From an uncultured Bacteroidales bacterium (GTDB lineage Bacteria; Bacteroidota; Bacteroidia; Bacteroidales; UBA932): a stretch of 64,000 nucleotides of DNA. This document shows positions 1-7,827 of the stretch, piece after piece. Within the stretch, counting starts at the first letter, position 1. Each line of letters starts with the position of its first letter. Under the pieces are notes generated by a model. It was not told where the DNA came from. It was given only the letters and a program-made list of their open reading frames with translations, and ran no database searches. Made by a program: the position numbers and the translations under genes. The stretch is from positions 1 to 64,000 of the forward strand of contig CALUPG010000010.1 of the NCBI GenBank assembly GCA_944322565.1. Reading direction: 5' to 3'.

Positions 1-38
1 AGTGGTTGGTGGAATGCAGCTGCATTCCACCAACCACT
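1..38. repeat. Perfect 38-bp palindrome at window edge
   Basis: The first 19 bases are the exact reverse complement of the next 19 (AGTGGTTGGTGGAATGCAG and its complement), followed by a short T-rich stretch. It can form a long uninterrupted stem. It may be the terminator of a gene lying left of the window or half of a larger inverted repeat. The true left limit is unknown because the window starts here. Confidence 0.7.
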
Positions 39-445
39 TTTGTCATTGTCACCAACCAAAAATGTCAATTATACCGAGATTCCATATAGATAGATTATCC
101 AAAATTATTTTGGGAATACAGACAAGTACCTAAATGCTTGAATCTATATCGCTGCAGTCGGCATATTGAATTAGTTTGAAATTATACGGGGAGGACAACG
201 CAAGTTCTCCCTTTTCTGTGTCCGGTGATTCCAAACAGGAAAATTGGTTTGGAGACAGCAGCACATTATCTATACAGGACTGATTTCCAAATAAAAATGG
301 GAAATAGAGTTGGAAACTATATCGGACTGTCTTTAGATATACCTGTACTGATTCCGGAAAATTCGGAATGGATTTGGCAGTCGTTCTATCTGTTTACAGA
401 TAAAAAGACTATATTTGCGAAAGACGATAAACACAGGAGGTTAAT
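39..445. other. Stretch without a confident gene
   Basis: No reading frame here has convincing coding character. A 79-codon frame at 225-464 has no recognisable domain and runs across the ribosome-binding site of the antitoxin gene. The AGGAGG at about 436-441 belongs to the next gene. Promoter elements could not be assigned with confidence. Confidence 0.4.
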
Positions 446-631
446 ATGGCAACATATACGATAACGGTCAATGAGAGGACAAAGGAGGGAAGGGGTCTGG
501 TCAGATACCTTAAAACACTTGGAGTTATCGAGATTCCAAATGAAACGACAAGAAAGGCTATCAAGGAACTGGACGAGGGTAAAGGTACAGTGTGCAATAC
601 ATTTGAAGAATATCTGGAAGCTATCAAATGA
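446..631 (+). CDS. Probable type II antitoxin (small, RelB-like position)
   Basis: A 61-residue protein preceded by a strong AGGAGG ribosome-binding site. Its stop overlaps the start of the downstream toxin gene (ATGA), the translational coupling typical of type II toxin-antitoxin operons. The N-terminal segment (ATYTITVNER) looks like a beta strand of a ribbon-helix-helix or short regulator, and the C-terminal half is acidic, as expected for the part that wraps the toxin. The family is not certain. The assignment as antitoxin rests mainly on its size and on its overlap with a YafQ-like toxin gene. It should bind and neutralise that toxin and repress its own promoter. Confidence 0.7.
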   Translation: MATYTITVNERTKEGRGLVRYLKTLGVIEIPNETTRKAIKELDEGKGTVCNTFEEYLEAIK

Positions 632-888
632 AGCGAAAAATAATCCTTTCCAGTCAGTACAAGAAAGACATAAAATTGGCAAGGCGCAGGAATTTGCCAG
701 AGGAAGAACTCAATGGAATTGTCTTGAAACTGGCAAATGATGTTTCTTTATCAGCCAAAAATAAAGACCATGCCTTACAAGGAGAATTTGTCGGATGCAG
801 GGAATGTCACATCAGACCAGACTGGCTGCTGATATACAGAAAGACAGACAACAACGAATTACAGATACGCCCTCTTGCAGCGATGTGA
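628..888 (+). CDS. YafQ-like mRNA interferase toxin, C-terminus atypical
   Basis: An 86-residue RelE/ParE-superfamily protein. It shows the YafQ-type layout: a basic N-terminal helix region (SSQYKKDIKLARRR), a DHALQGEFVGCRECHIRPDWLLIYR block, and a short last strand. YafQ family members cleave mRNA in the ribosome and usually end with a Thr-Gly-Ser-His-type motif whose histidine is catalytic. Here the protein ends in IRPLAAM and no such motif is visible, so it may be weakened, inactive or a divergent subtype. The stop codon lies inside a hairpin that looks like a terminator, so the reading frame may have lost its last codons. It is co-transcribed with the preceding antitoxin. Confidence 0.75.
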   Translation: MKRKIILSSQYKKDIKLARRRNLPEEELNGIVLKLANDVSLSAKNKDHALQGEFVGCRECHIRPDWLLIYRKTDNNELQIRPLAAM

Positions 889-897
889 GAGGGTTTC
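870..897 (+). terminator. Terminator hairpin overlapping toxin 3' end
   Basis: CCCTCT at 870-875 pairs with AGAGGG at 888-893 and is followed by a T-rich run. The stem includes the last sense codons and the stop of the toxin gene, which is unusual and fits a truncated reading frame. Confidence 0.5.
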
Positions 898-988
898 TTG
901 TGTATTGACGCATCCAAATAAAATGGAAGCAGAATTGGAATCCACACAGCCTATTAGATATATTGACGCTCCATAAGATATAGAAACA

Positions 989-1020
989 AGAAAGGGCAGG
1001 CGATTAAACCTGTCCTTTCT
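989..1020 (-). terminator. Hairpin downstream of the 35-residue gene
   Basis: AGAAAGGGCAGG (989-1000) pairs with CCTGTCCTTTCT (1009-1020) through a 12-bp stem with one G-U pair and an 8-base loop. It lies about 20 bp after the stop of the minus-strand small gene, so it is probably that gene's terminator. Confidence 0.6.
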
Positions 1021-1040
1021 GTAAAGTATAGCACAGAGTA

Positions 1041-1148
1041 TTACTGTACTTTATGTGTTTTTTTCTCTTTTCTGTCCTGTCTCCAATAATAGATACCAGC
1101 GACATTGGCGATAATGATAGCCAAAGCGAACATTACTAATGCGCCCAT
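1041..1148 (-). CDS. 35-residue single-pass membrane protein
   Basis: A very short reading frame on the minus strand with an excellent AGGAGG ribosome-binding site 8 bases before its ATG. The product has a hydrophobic N-terminal helix of about 20 residues (starting MGALVMFALAIIIANVAG), then a basic tail rich in Lys and Arg ending THKVQ. This is a typical small membrane protein topology with the tail in the cytoplasm. Its ATG overlaps the stop of the upstream DUF6722-like gene (TAATG), so the two are translationally coupled. The function is unknown. I recall similar short proteins next to DUF6722 genes in Bacteroides, but this needs a database check. Confidence 0.65.
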   Translation of the reverse strand: MGALVMFALAIIIANVAGIYYWRQDRKEKKTHKVQ

Positions 1149-1345
1149 TATTCGACCTCCTTTTTATCTTTGTCCTTGTCCCGTAAGAGGTACAATCCCC
1201 AACCCAAAGTACAGGCAACGGTCAATGCACCTCCTGCATAGATTACCCATTTTTACGAGAACTCTCCAAAAACGGATGTCAATATAACTGCGGTCATGGT
1301 ATACTTCGCAATATCCATTAACCATTTTCCCAACTCTTTCTTCAT
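1148..1345 (-). pseudogene. DUF6722-like membrane protein with in-frame TAA
   Basis: The frame from 1345 reads MKKELGKWLMDIAKYTMTAV and continues for 30 residues, then meets a TAA at 1255-1253, then continues in the same frame as KWVIYAGGALTVACTLGWGL and a charged tail ending KKEVE. Together the two halves make one sensible 65-residue protein with two hydrophobic segments, resembling the DUF6722 family as I remember it. The stop would arise from a single GAA-to-TAA change. This is either a nonsense mutation or a sequencing error. The downstream part still contains the ribosome-binding site of the 35-residue gene. Confidence 0.6.
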
Positions 1346-1348
1346 GGC

Positions 1349-1639
1349 AAGACAAAATTAGAGAAAATATCCGAAAGACAAAACAACCTTATAAATTTAT
1401 CCTCACTCCACGCATAGACCAGTCTGGACAGGCATACCAGACCCGACAATGACACACGGCATAAACTGGCTGCAATCCCACCTGTACCGTCATCTGGATG
1501 ACTTCTGAGACGAAGCTCTCTTTTGAGAAGGTTGCCGCGCTGATGCCGCAAGACGGCCCTCCGGACAGACCATTATATAAATAGGAATGATGAAAATCGC
1601 CAGATGGCCGTGGACAAAACAGTCCCGACGGGCGCACTG
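1349..1639. other. Non-coding stretch
   Basis: I see no credible gene, RNA or repeat here. Short frames on both strands overlap each other and lack ribosome-binding sites and domain character. Confidence 0.4.
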
Positions 1640-2038
1640 TCAGTCGATATAAAGGATACACCAGATGTCGTGATAGTATGAATATGTCTCTTTGACATAA
1701 TCAGTCCGGCGCGGGTCATCCGGGGTGAGCTGCCGCCATACATCATTGAGGGCGCAGGCGGCGACAAGGGCAAATTCCTTGTTTTTCATCCGCAGGTGTC
1801 CATAGTCGTCATCGATTGCCAGATCCCAGGCCTGACGATAGAGTTTTGCGGCGTGGACAGGATAGCCGCTTGTCCGGCAAAGGCCGGCTGTCCTGAGGAG
1901 GCATTTGATCTTCTCGTGCACATCGCGGCATGAGGCGACTTCTTCTGCGCAGTCTGACATGATTTCCTGCAGCAGGGCATAACCGACTTCAAGCGACCCG
2001 TCTTCGGAACAACAGGCGCATCGTGTTTTAATCTCCAT
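1640..2038 (-). CDS. Hypothetical protein, probably helical
   Basis: A 132-residue protein of unknown family. The composition suggests a soluble, all-helical protein. It has six cysteines, two of them adjacent near the N-terminus (CACC). The central segment (CLLRTAGLCRTSGYPVHAAKLYRQAWDLA) looks like a tetratricopeptide-type helix pair. The start at 2038 is the only good ATG in the frame and lies about 140 bp after a TATATTTG promoter element. It stands alone between a non-coding stretch and queE, transcribed in the same direction as queE/queD. No function can be given. Confidence 0.6.
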   Translation of the reverse strand: MEIKTRCACCSEDGSLEVGYALLQEIMSDCAEEVASCRDVHEKIKCLLRTAGLCRTSGYPVHAAKLYRQAWDLAIDDDYGHLRMKNKEFALVAACALNDVWRQLTPDDPRRTDYVKETYSYYHDIWCILYID

Positions 2039-2178
2039 AATACCAATAATTTAAATGAACACTAATGATATTCTGGACGGATATGGCTGTACCGGCACTG
2101 TCGTTCACAAAAGAAGACAACAATCCCGTACTGCCGTTTTATCGGCGTCCAGAATTGTTGTCTTATGTCCATTTGCTG

Positions 2179-2186
2179 CAAATATA
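2179..2186 (-). promoter_or_regulatory. -7 promoter element TATATTTG
   Basis: On the minus strand this reads TATATTTG, a perfect match to the Bacteroidota TAnnTTTG -7 element, upstream of the 132-residue hypothetical gene and just past the end of queE. Confidence 0.5.
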
Positions 2187-2216
2187 GAGTCATCCGCAGG
2201 GAATTCCAAATCTTTT

Positions 2217-2846
2217 TCACCGGATTCCCAAAAACTTGTGCGTCTGGATAGACAGCCTCCACTCGGGATGTGACTTGCAGTATTCCACGGCACCTTGCAG
2301 AAGCAGCCTGTTGCGGTCAGGATGACCGGTATCGCACGGCTGAAGGAAGTGGTGTACGGCACTTATGCCGTCATATGCAGACATATCCTGTGCGGTATAT
2401 ACGACCTTGAGCTCATCGCATTCTGTGATATGCCAGTCATTCTTTGGAGAGAATGTAACCCAGTCAATCCCATCCGGAAGAGAGCCGGTGCCATTGGTCT
2501 CCACTGCGACATATTTCCCCAGTAAATGCAGGGATGAGACGAATTGCTCATCAATGAAAAGAGACGGTTCTCCTCCGGTCAGGACAACATGCCTTGCCGG
2601 ATATGAAGACACCGCCGACATAATGTCTTCCTCGGACATCATGACACCGGAGGTATGGTCCGTGTCACAGAACGGGCAGTTGAGATTGCAGCCGGAAAAA
2701 CGCACAAAGACAGCCGGCGTCCCCACATAATAGCCTTCGCCCTGCAGGGAATAGAATATCTCGTTGATTTTATATATCCTTTCCTTTTCTATCATCCGGA
2801 AGAGTGTCAGTTCCTGTCCCGGCATTTCCATAGGCCGGACCTGCAC
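2217..2846 (-). CDS. queE: 7-carboxy-7-deazaguanine synthase QueE
   Basis: A radical SAM enzyme that converts 6-carboxy-5,6,7,8-tetrahydropterin to 7-carboxy-7-deazaguanine in queuosine synthesis. The CxxxCxxC-type iron-sulfur motif is present as CNLNCPFC, preceded by the family hallmark FYSLQGEGYYVGTPAVFVRFSGC and followed by VLTGGEPSL. The length (about 190-209 residues) fits the compact QueE form. The start is ambiguous: the ATG at 2846 lies 6 bp after queD, but an internal start at 2795 (MIEKERIYKINEIF) gives the usual N-terminus and is perhaps more likely. It is co-transcribed with queD, the preceding step in the pathway. Confidence 0.93.
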   Translation of the reverse strand: MQVRPMEMPGQELTLFRMIEKERIYKINEIFYSLQGEGYYVGTPAVFVRFSGCNLNCPFCDTDHTSGVMMSEEDIMSAVSSYPARHVVLTGGEPSLFIDEQFVSSLHLLGKYVAVETNGTGSLPDGIDWVTFSPKNDWHITECDELKVVYTAQDMSAYDGISAVHHFLQPCDTGHPDRNRLLLQGAVEYCKSHPEWRLSIQTHKFLGIR

Positions 2847-2852
2847 ATGGGG

Positions 2853-3212
2853 CTACATCATTTTTGCAATTTCCTCATACCCGTCCTTAATATAGGCGGC
2901 GGCATTGCCCTCTGACTCCTGAAACACGACCTTATAGCAATTTGGCACCTGTCCGCAGATCCATCGGGCAAGGCTCTCCGCGGTCGGATTGAAATCCACG
3001 GCATCGTTGGCAAAGCCATGGTCAAGGTTGTCGTTTATGATTTTCTTGATGGCCGTAAAATCTGTCACCATACCGTTCTTGTCCAGTTCATTCGAGCAGC
3101 ACCAGACCGTGACAACCGCATTGTGTCCATGCAGGCGGGTACATTTGCTTTCATAGTCAAGCGAAAGTCTGTGCGCATAAGATATCTCAAGCCTTTTTGA
3201 TACAAAATACAT
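2853..3212 (-). CDS. queD: 6-carboxytetrahydropterin synthase QueD
   Basis: A 119-residue member of the PTPS/QueD family that makes 6-carboxy-5,6,7,8-tetrahydropterin from dihydroneopterin triphosphate. The zinc ligands are visible as the histidine of SYAHRL and the two of LHGHN, with the catalytic cysteine just before (KCTRLHGH). The fold hallmarks MVTDFTAIKKIINDNLDHGF and PTAESLARWI are present. It is the first gene of a two-gene queD-queE operon with a TATGTTTG promoter element about 25 bp upstream. The product acts in the cytosol on the route to queuosine-modified tRNA. Confidence 0.95.
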   Translation of the reverse strand: MYFVSKRLEISYAHRLSLDYESKCTRLHGHNAVVTVWCCSNELDKNGMVTDFTAIKKIINDNLDHGFANDAVDFNPTAESLARWICGQVPNCYKVVFQESEGNAAAYIKDGYEEIAKMM

Positions 3213-3234
3213 CTCTTTCTCTCATTTTCGGGCA

Positions 3235-3242
3235 CAAACATA
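3235..3242 (-). promoter_or_regulatory. -7 promoter element of queD-queE
   Basis: The minus strand reads TATGTTTG, matching TAnnTTTG, about 23 bp before the queD start codon. Confidence 0.55.
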
Positions 3243-3264
3243 TATAAAAAATCCGAAAAATGAT

Positions 3265-4464
3265 TTATTGTGCATAAATGAGGAAAGCAGACCGGACCTG
3301 ATTGATGAAATATTCTTCAGAGAAATTCTTCTCCACGACTTTTCTTCCGTTCTCCCCGAGAGTCTTTCCGTAAGCCGCATCAGCAAGCAGACGCTCTATG
3401 CAAGAGGCGAATTCTTCATCATTTTCAGCCACAAGCAAGTCCCGTCCGTTCATGAGATAATTTTCAAATCCTCTGACAGCATGCCTTGTCGCCACCACAG
3501 GCTTTGAATATGCCAGAGCCTCAAGAACCTTTATGTTTGTCCCCGAGCCATGAAATATCGGGACAATGACTATGTCTGCCAGCATATATTCCTGTACAAT
3601 GTCCTTGACAAAGCCTGCAATGCTGATGTCCCGGACAGATTCTGTCCATGATTTTGCATATTTCCGGGGAAGCCCCTTGCCGACAATCCGAAGATTGACC
3701 CGCCACCCCGTTTTATACAGATGCGGCAGCATATTCTTGATGAAATGCCCCATTCCCTTGATATTCGGCAGCCACCTCATGTAGCCGACAAAAAGAATCC
3801 TCCTGCAGTCCGAAGTGCCGCTACTCCCGGACACCCCGTCCGACGGCCTGACTCCGGCACCAGGGAAGTACGGGATATTCGGCAAATAAAAATTATGCTT
3901 CCCCGGATAAAGGTTGAGATGTCCGGCATTTGCAAAGGCGCACTGGTCCGCCTTTTCTATATATTTGCGTTCAAACCGGCAAAGATACCTGTATGCTGTC
4001 CGAAGAAACATTTTTGACAGGAAGAACGACGCCGTGCTCTTCAGTGCAAGGCAATACTCGGAAGGGAGGTCATCCACATCAATCATGACCCTTGAGTCCG
4101 GCCATCCGCAACGGTATACTGTCCCTATATATCTGAATACAACCAGATCATATTCTTTTTCTGACATGACAGTCCGGAATGTCTTGCGGATATCACAGTC
4201 AGAAACAGCAAAGTGCCCGAGTCCAAGCCTTCTGAGAACCCCGTTGTAACACTTGGATATGAAATTGAGATGTTTTCTTCCGGCCTTATATACAGACCTG
4301 ACCTTCGGCATGGCGAAAGATGCAGACGGGGAACCGCTGGAAATCACATCAATCTCAGATACGGATTCCTGGCTGGACAATGCCTTGAGCAGAAGGTAAC
4401 TTCTCTGACAAGCACCTGACACTATATCGAAAAGGTCATGAGGACTGACATATAATATTTTCAT
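3265..4464 (-). CDS. Glycosyltransferase family 4-type (group 1)
   Basis: A 399-residue GT-B fold glycosyltransferase. The N-terminus after the chosen start (MKILYVSPHDLFDIVSGACQ) is the nucleotide-independent Rossmann half. The C-terminal donor-binding half has ILFVGYMRWLPNIKG, then IVPIFHGSGTNIKVLEALAYSKPVVATRHAVRGF, the EX7E-like region of group 1 transferases. I prefer the start at 4464 over the upstream ATG at 4479 because it begins directly with the first beta strand. The acceptor and donor sugars are unknown. It follows another glycosyltransferase in the same direction, so both may build a surface glycan or glycolipid. Confidence 0.85.
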   Translation of the reverse strand: MKILYVSPHDLFDIVSGACQRSYLLLKALSSQESVSEIDVISSGSPSASFAMPKVRSVYKAGRKHLNFISKCYNGVLRRLGLGHFAVSDCDIRKTFRTVMSEKEYDLVVFRYIGTVYRCGWPDSRVMIDVDDLPSEYCLALKSTASFFLSKMFLRTAYRYLCRFERKYIEKADQCAFANAGHLNLYPGKHNFYLPNIPYFPGAGVRPSDGVSGSSGTSDCRRILFVGYMRWLPNIKGMGHFIKNMLPHLYKTGWRVNLRIVGKGLPRKYAKSWTESVRDISIAGFVKDIVQEYMLADIVIVPIFHGSGTNIKVLEALAYSKPVVATRHAVRGFENYLMNGRDLLVAENDEEFASCIERLLADAAYGKTLGENGRKVVEKNFSEEYFINQVRSAFLIYAQ

Positions 4465-4512
4465 TCCATCAGATTTCATAGGCAGAATTTATTGACAGAT
4501 GCCGAACTCTTG

Positions 4513-5664
4513 TCAAACGATGCAGTGTGATGCCAGAATTTCACGGAATTTTTCGCCCCAAACATTCCAGTTGAGTTTTTCTGAATAAATTCTCAGACAG
4601 CCTTGATGAAGAGAAGGCAATTCTCCGGAAAGGATACACCGCTCAATTGTTGCGGCAAAGCCTTCATGTCCTGACGAAAGGGGAAGCCTGTATCCATTGA
4701 CACCGTCAATGACATAATTTCCCACCCCGCCAGTGTCGTATGCAAATGACGGCAGGCCGTAGGCGGAAGCTTCGCAGAATACGATTCCCGCACATTCGGC
4801 CTTTGACGGCAGAATAAACAGGTGAGAACCGCTGACAGCATCGACATATTTCCGGTAATCGTCCTGACTGCCTTTGTCAAGGAATCCGAGATAATCCACA
4901 TAATCAAGGCCGTCGCATTCTTCCGGAATCTGTCTTGGCCCGACAACAACCAGCCTTGCATCATATCCTCTTTCCCTCAGAAGCCTTACGGTGTCCACAG
5001 CCACTGCTCCGCCCTTGCGCGACCAGTCGACTCCGGAGAAAAGGATATTCAGCGGCCCTCCTGTCCATGGAGCAGATTCACGGATATCCCGGTCGTCGAG
5101 ATTCGCCCCGAACTCAAGCACATGAACACGGGAGGCATCCCCGCCATAATCTCTGATGACTGATTCCGCAGCCCAGTCTGATGCCCGAATAATCACATCG
5201 CTATGTCTGAGTGCATATTCTTCACAGGCATTTCCCTGGCTGCGCATGCCGTTTTTCTGGCGGAACCAATAATAATCCAGCATTATTGCAAAAGTGGCGT
5301 CAGAGAAATTTATGACCGGCAGGCCAAAATCCGCATAGCGCGTCATCTGTGCATTGCTCGGAAAAAACAGGCAGTCACATCCGTCCAAATCACTTTTGAC
5401 CACTGATTCCGCACACAGTTTCCAATATGACGCAGACTGTATGAATTTGCTGTATTGTCCGAATCTTATCTTATTGCAAAGTTTACGGAACCTGTATTTG
5501 AAATTCGGGACATTAACCCTGACCCACCTGACATCGAACCCGGCCTCCACGATGGAACGGCACAACCTGAAAATTGTTCCGCTCCAGGCTTTCTTGTCCC
5601 GGAAGGGATCTGTAACCGACACAAATCCGACTGTAGTCTTTTTCCTGATGCCGTTTTCCTGCAT
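4513..5664 (-). CDS. Glycosyltransferase family 4-type (group 1)
   Basis: A 383-residue GT-B glycosyltransferase. The C-terminal half shows LNILFSGVDWSRKGGAVAVDTVRLL and HLFILPSKAECAGIVFCEASAYGLPSFAYDTGGVGNYV, a clear EX7E donor-binding motif of retaining group 1 enzymes. The N-terminal half is less conserved, as usual for acceptor recognition. It lies between the antiporter gene and a second glycosyltransferase, all on the minus strand with short gaps, so it may be the next-to-last gene of the long aro operon or start its own unit. Specificity cannot be predicted. Confidence 0.85.
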   Translation of the reverse strand: MQENGIRKKTTVGFVSVTDPFRDKKAWSGTIFRLCRSIVEAGFDVRWVRVNVPNFKYRFRKLCNKIRFGQYSKFIQSASYWKLCAESVVKSDLDGCDCLFFPSNAQMTRYADFGLPVINFSDATFAIMLDYYWFRQKNGMRSQGNACEEYALRHSDVIIRASDWAAESVIRDYGGDASRVHVLEFGANLDDRDIRESAPWTGGPLNILFSGVDWSRKGGAVAVDTVRLLRERGYDARLVVVGPRQIPEECDGLDYVDYLGFLDKGSQDDYRKYVDAVSGSHLFILPSKAECAGIVFCEASAYGLPSFAYDTGGVGNYVIDGVNGYRLPLSSGHEGFAATIERCILSGELPSLHQGCLRIYSEKLNWNVWGEKFREILASHCIV

Positions 5665-5704
5665 ATTAAGAATTTCTGCTGTTTACAAAAATGACAACTG
5701 GTCA

Positions 5705-7774
5705 TCATGAATTGCACCTCGGGTCAGAGAAAGACACAATATCTTGCCTGTCAATCTGTTCCGGGAATATTATCATAAGATTGCTTTCTGCAAAATCTTT
5801 GTTGAGCACCGCCGGAAGCCTGTCAAAAGATGGATCATATGATATTGACCCTGCCCTGGCACTCACAACGACAAGCAGCTGTTCCCTGCCCACTTTCATG
5901 CCGTCAATCCGGACAGGTTCATCCTGAGGAAGGCGCGTATAGTCAGCAAGGGTGCCGATGTCAGCCTTGTCGGCGACCTGTTTGAGTGCTTCCGGGGTAT
6001 CTCCGGCAGCATTAAAATGAATGCGGCAGCCTGTCTGCACCGCCATACGGCACAGATGTGTGACCCATCGGGCAAATCCAGTCTCGAACTCTGCCCTCGG
6101 AGGCACAAAGACCACTATCCCCTTGAATGTGTTGGGCGGCATCTCAAGCCTCACGACCATCACCTCCCGAGAGGTTCCCTTGAGGATGTTTCCGGTGAGG
6201 CTTCCGAAAAATGAATCCAGAATGCTGCTTTTCTTGTGAAGTCCGATGACAAGATCCGTGGCAGAGCATTCCTTGATTGTATGGACAATGCCGGAAGATA
6301 TGTTTATGTCATACCGGGTATGCATCTCGGCCTCGACATTTGCGGAAGACGCTATCCGCGCCGCCTTCTCAAGATTGCGACGCCCGGCTTCCCCGATTGA
6401 AGAATCACCGCTGTCATCAATGACATTCAAAGCCACGATGCCGTCTTTCCGGCGGCTGTCCTTTATCATAAGGGCGATGTTTATCAGATTTTCTATCGTA
6501 TCCGGATTAGCCACAGGAATGAGTATCTTTTCTCTTTCCTTTTCCCCTTCCGGAGGAATATCCGGACCGTCCACGACTGTAAATCTCCTGCAGGCCCGTT
6601 CGGTCTCTATCGTGCTGATGATGCATGTGATGAGAATCATCACTATCGTGCCGTTGAGCACATCGTCATTGAGAAGTCTCTCCCCGTTCTCCATTATGAT
6701 TTCATGTCCGACAAGCACGGCGGCAAGAGTTGCAGCCGCCTGGGCATTGCTGAGCCCGAAAATCATCTTTCTCTCATTGGAAGACATCCTGTATATCTTC
6801 TGGGTCAGCCATGCCGCCAGCCATTTGCTCAGAGTCGCAGCTGCTGTCATGACTACAGCGACCTTCAGAGCTGTCCCGCCTGCCACAAAACTGCGGACAT
6901 CCACAATCATTCCCACTCCTATCAGGAAATAAGGTATGAACAGGGCGTTCCCGACAAATTCCAGTCTGGTCATAAGGGGAGACACCTTCGGAATCAAAGG
7001 ATTGAGCACCATACCCACAAGAAAGGCGCCGAGGATTCCCTCCATGCCGGCAAGAGAGATGAGGCCGCCGCCGAGAAAAACGAGGGCGAGCACAAAGACG
7101 AACTGCATTACGGCATCGTCATACTTGCGGAAGAACAGCCTCCCTATCTTCGGGAACACGAATATAATCACCAGAGCTATCAGCGTGACCTTCAGCCCGA
7201 GCTTCACCCAATAAACCGGAGTGGCCGTGCCGTTGAAAAGACCGCTGACAAGGGCAAGGACGACAAGGGCCAGAGTCACTGTGACGGCTGTCCCTCCTAT
7301 GGAAATGGTAACGCTCCTCTGCCTGGACAGGCCGTAGCGGCTCACAATAGGATATGCTATAAGTGTATGTGAGGCATACATGCTGGCAAGAAGCACTGAC
7401 GACAGGGCGCCGAAGCCAAGGAGGGCCATGCTGCTCCAGATGCCGAGGGCCATCGGAATAAAGAATGTCAGCAGACCGAAGACCAGGCCCTTGACCTTGT
7501 TCTTGCGGAAATCCTCCATATCCATCTCAAGCCCCGCAAGGAACATGATATAGTACAGCCCGACCTGGCCGAAGAGCTGGAAACTGCTGTCCCTCTCGAG
7601 AACATTCAGTCCATGCTCTCCGATGATGACTCCCGCAAGAATCATCCCTATGATATGCGGAATCTTCAGCTTGCCCAGCAGAAGCGGAGCAAACAGAATG
7701 ATTACCAGCACAATCAGAAAAATCCACGTCGGATCGGTAATCGGGAGGCTGAACAATGGGAGGATTGCTGTCAT
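5705..7774 (-). CDS. CPA2 cation/proton antiporter with universal stress domains
   Basis: A membrane protein of 689 residues. The first part (to about residue 400) is a Na+/H+ exchanger domain of the KefB/NapA (CPA2) type with about twelve hydrophobic segments, opening with TWIFLIVLVIILFAPLLLGKLKIPHIIGMILAGVIIGEHGL. The C-terminal part has two universal-stress-protein-like stretches (EKILIPVANPDTIENLINIAL, and a second around MVVRLEMPPNTFKGIVVFVPP), which probably bind nucleotide and regulate transport. The upstream ATG at 7909 would overlap aroC and give a cysteine-rich non-hydrophobic leader, so I chose 7774 (MTAILPLFSLPITDP). It is encoded 53 bp after aroC. Confidence 0.88.
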   Translation of the reverse strand: MTAILPLFSLPITDPTWIFLIVLVIILFAPLLLGKLKIPHIIGMILAGVIIGEHGLNVLERDSSFQLFGQVGLYYIMFLAGLEMDMEDFRKNKVKGLVFGLLTFFIPMALGIWSSMALLGFGALSSVLLASMYASHTLIAYPIVSRYGLSRQRSVTISIGGTAVTVTLALVVLALVSGLFNGTATPVYWVKLGLKVTLIALVIIFVFPKIGRLFFRKYDDAVMQFVFVLALVFLGGGLISLAGMEGILGAFLVGMVLNPLIPKVSPLMTRLEFVGNALFIPYFLIGVGMIVDVRSFVAGGTALKVAVVMTAAATLSKWLAAWLTQKIYRMSSNERKMIFGLSNAQAAATLAAVLVGHEIIMENGERLLNDDVLNGTIVMILITCIISTIETERACRRFTVVDGPDIPPEGEKEREKILIPVANPDTIENLINIALMIKDSRRKDGIVALNVIDDSGDSSIGEAGRRNLEKAARIASSANVEAEMHTRYDINISSGIVHTIKECSATDLVIGLHKKSSILDSFFGSLTGNILKGTSREVMVVRLEMPPNTFKGIVVFVPPRAEFETGFARWVTHLCRMAVQTGCRIHFNAAGDTPEALKQVADKADIGTLADYTRLPQDEPVRIDGMKVGREQLLVVVSARAGSISYDPSFDRLPAVLNKDFAESNLMIIFPEQIDRQDIVSFSDPRCNS

Positions 7775-7827
7775 GGCAAAATCTGTGTCTGTGACAAATC
7801 TTATGTCAACGGACAAATTTAATGAAA

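Noticed and set aside
225-464. A 79-codon plus-strand frame before the antitoxin gene
   Set aside because: It covers the antitoxin ribosome-binding site and start and shows no domain; the antitoxin frame is clearly better.
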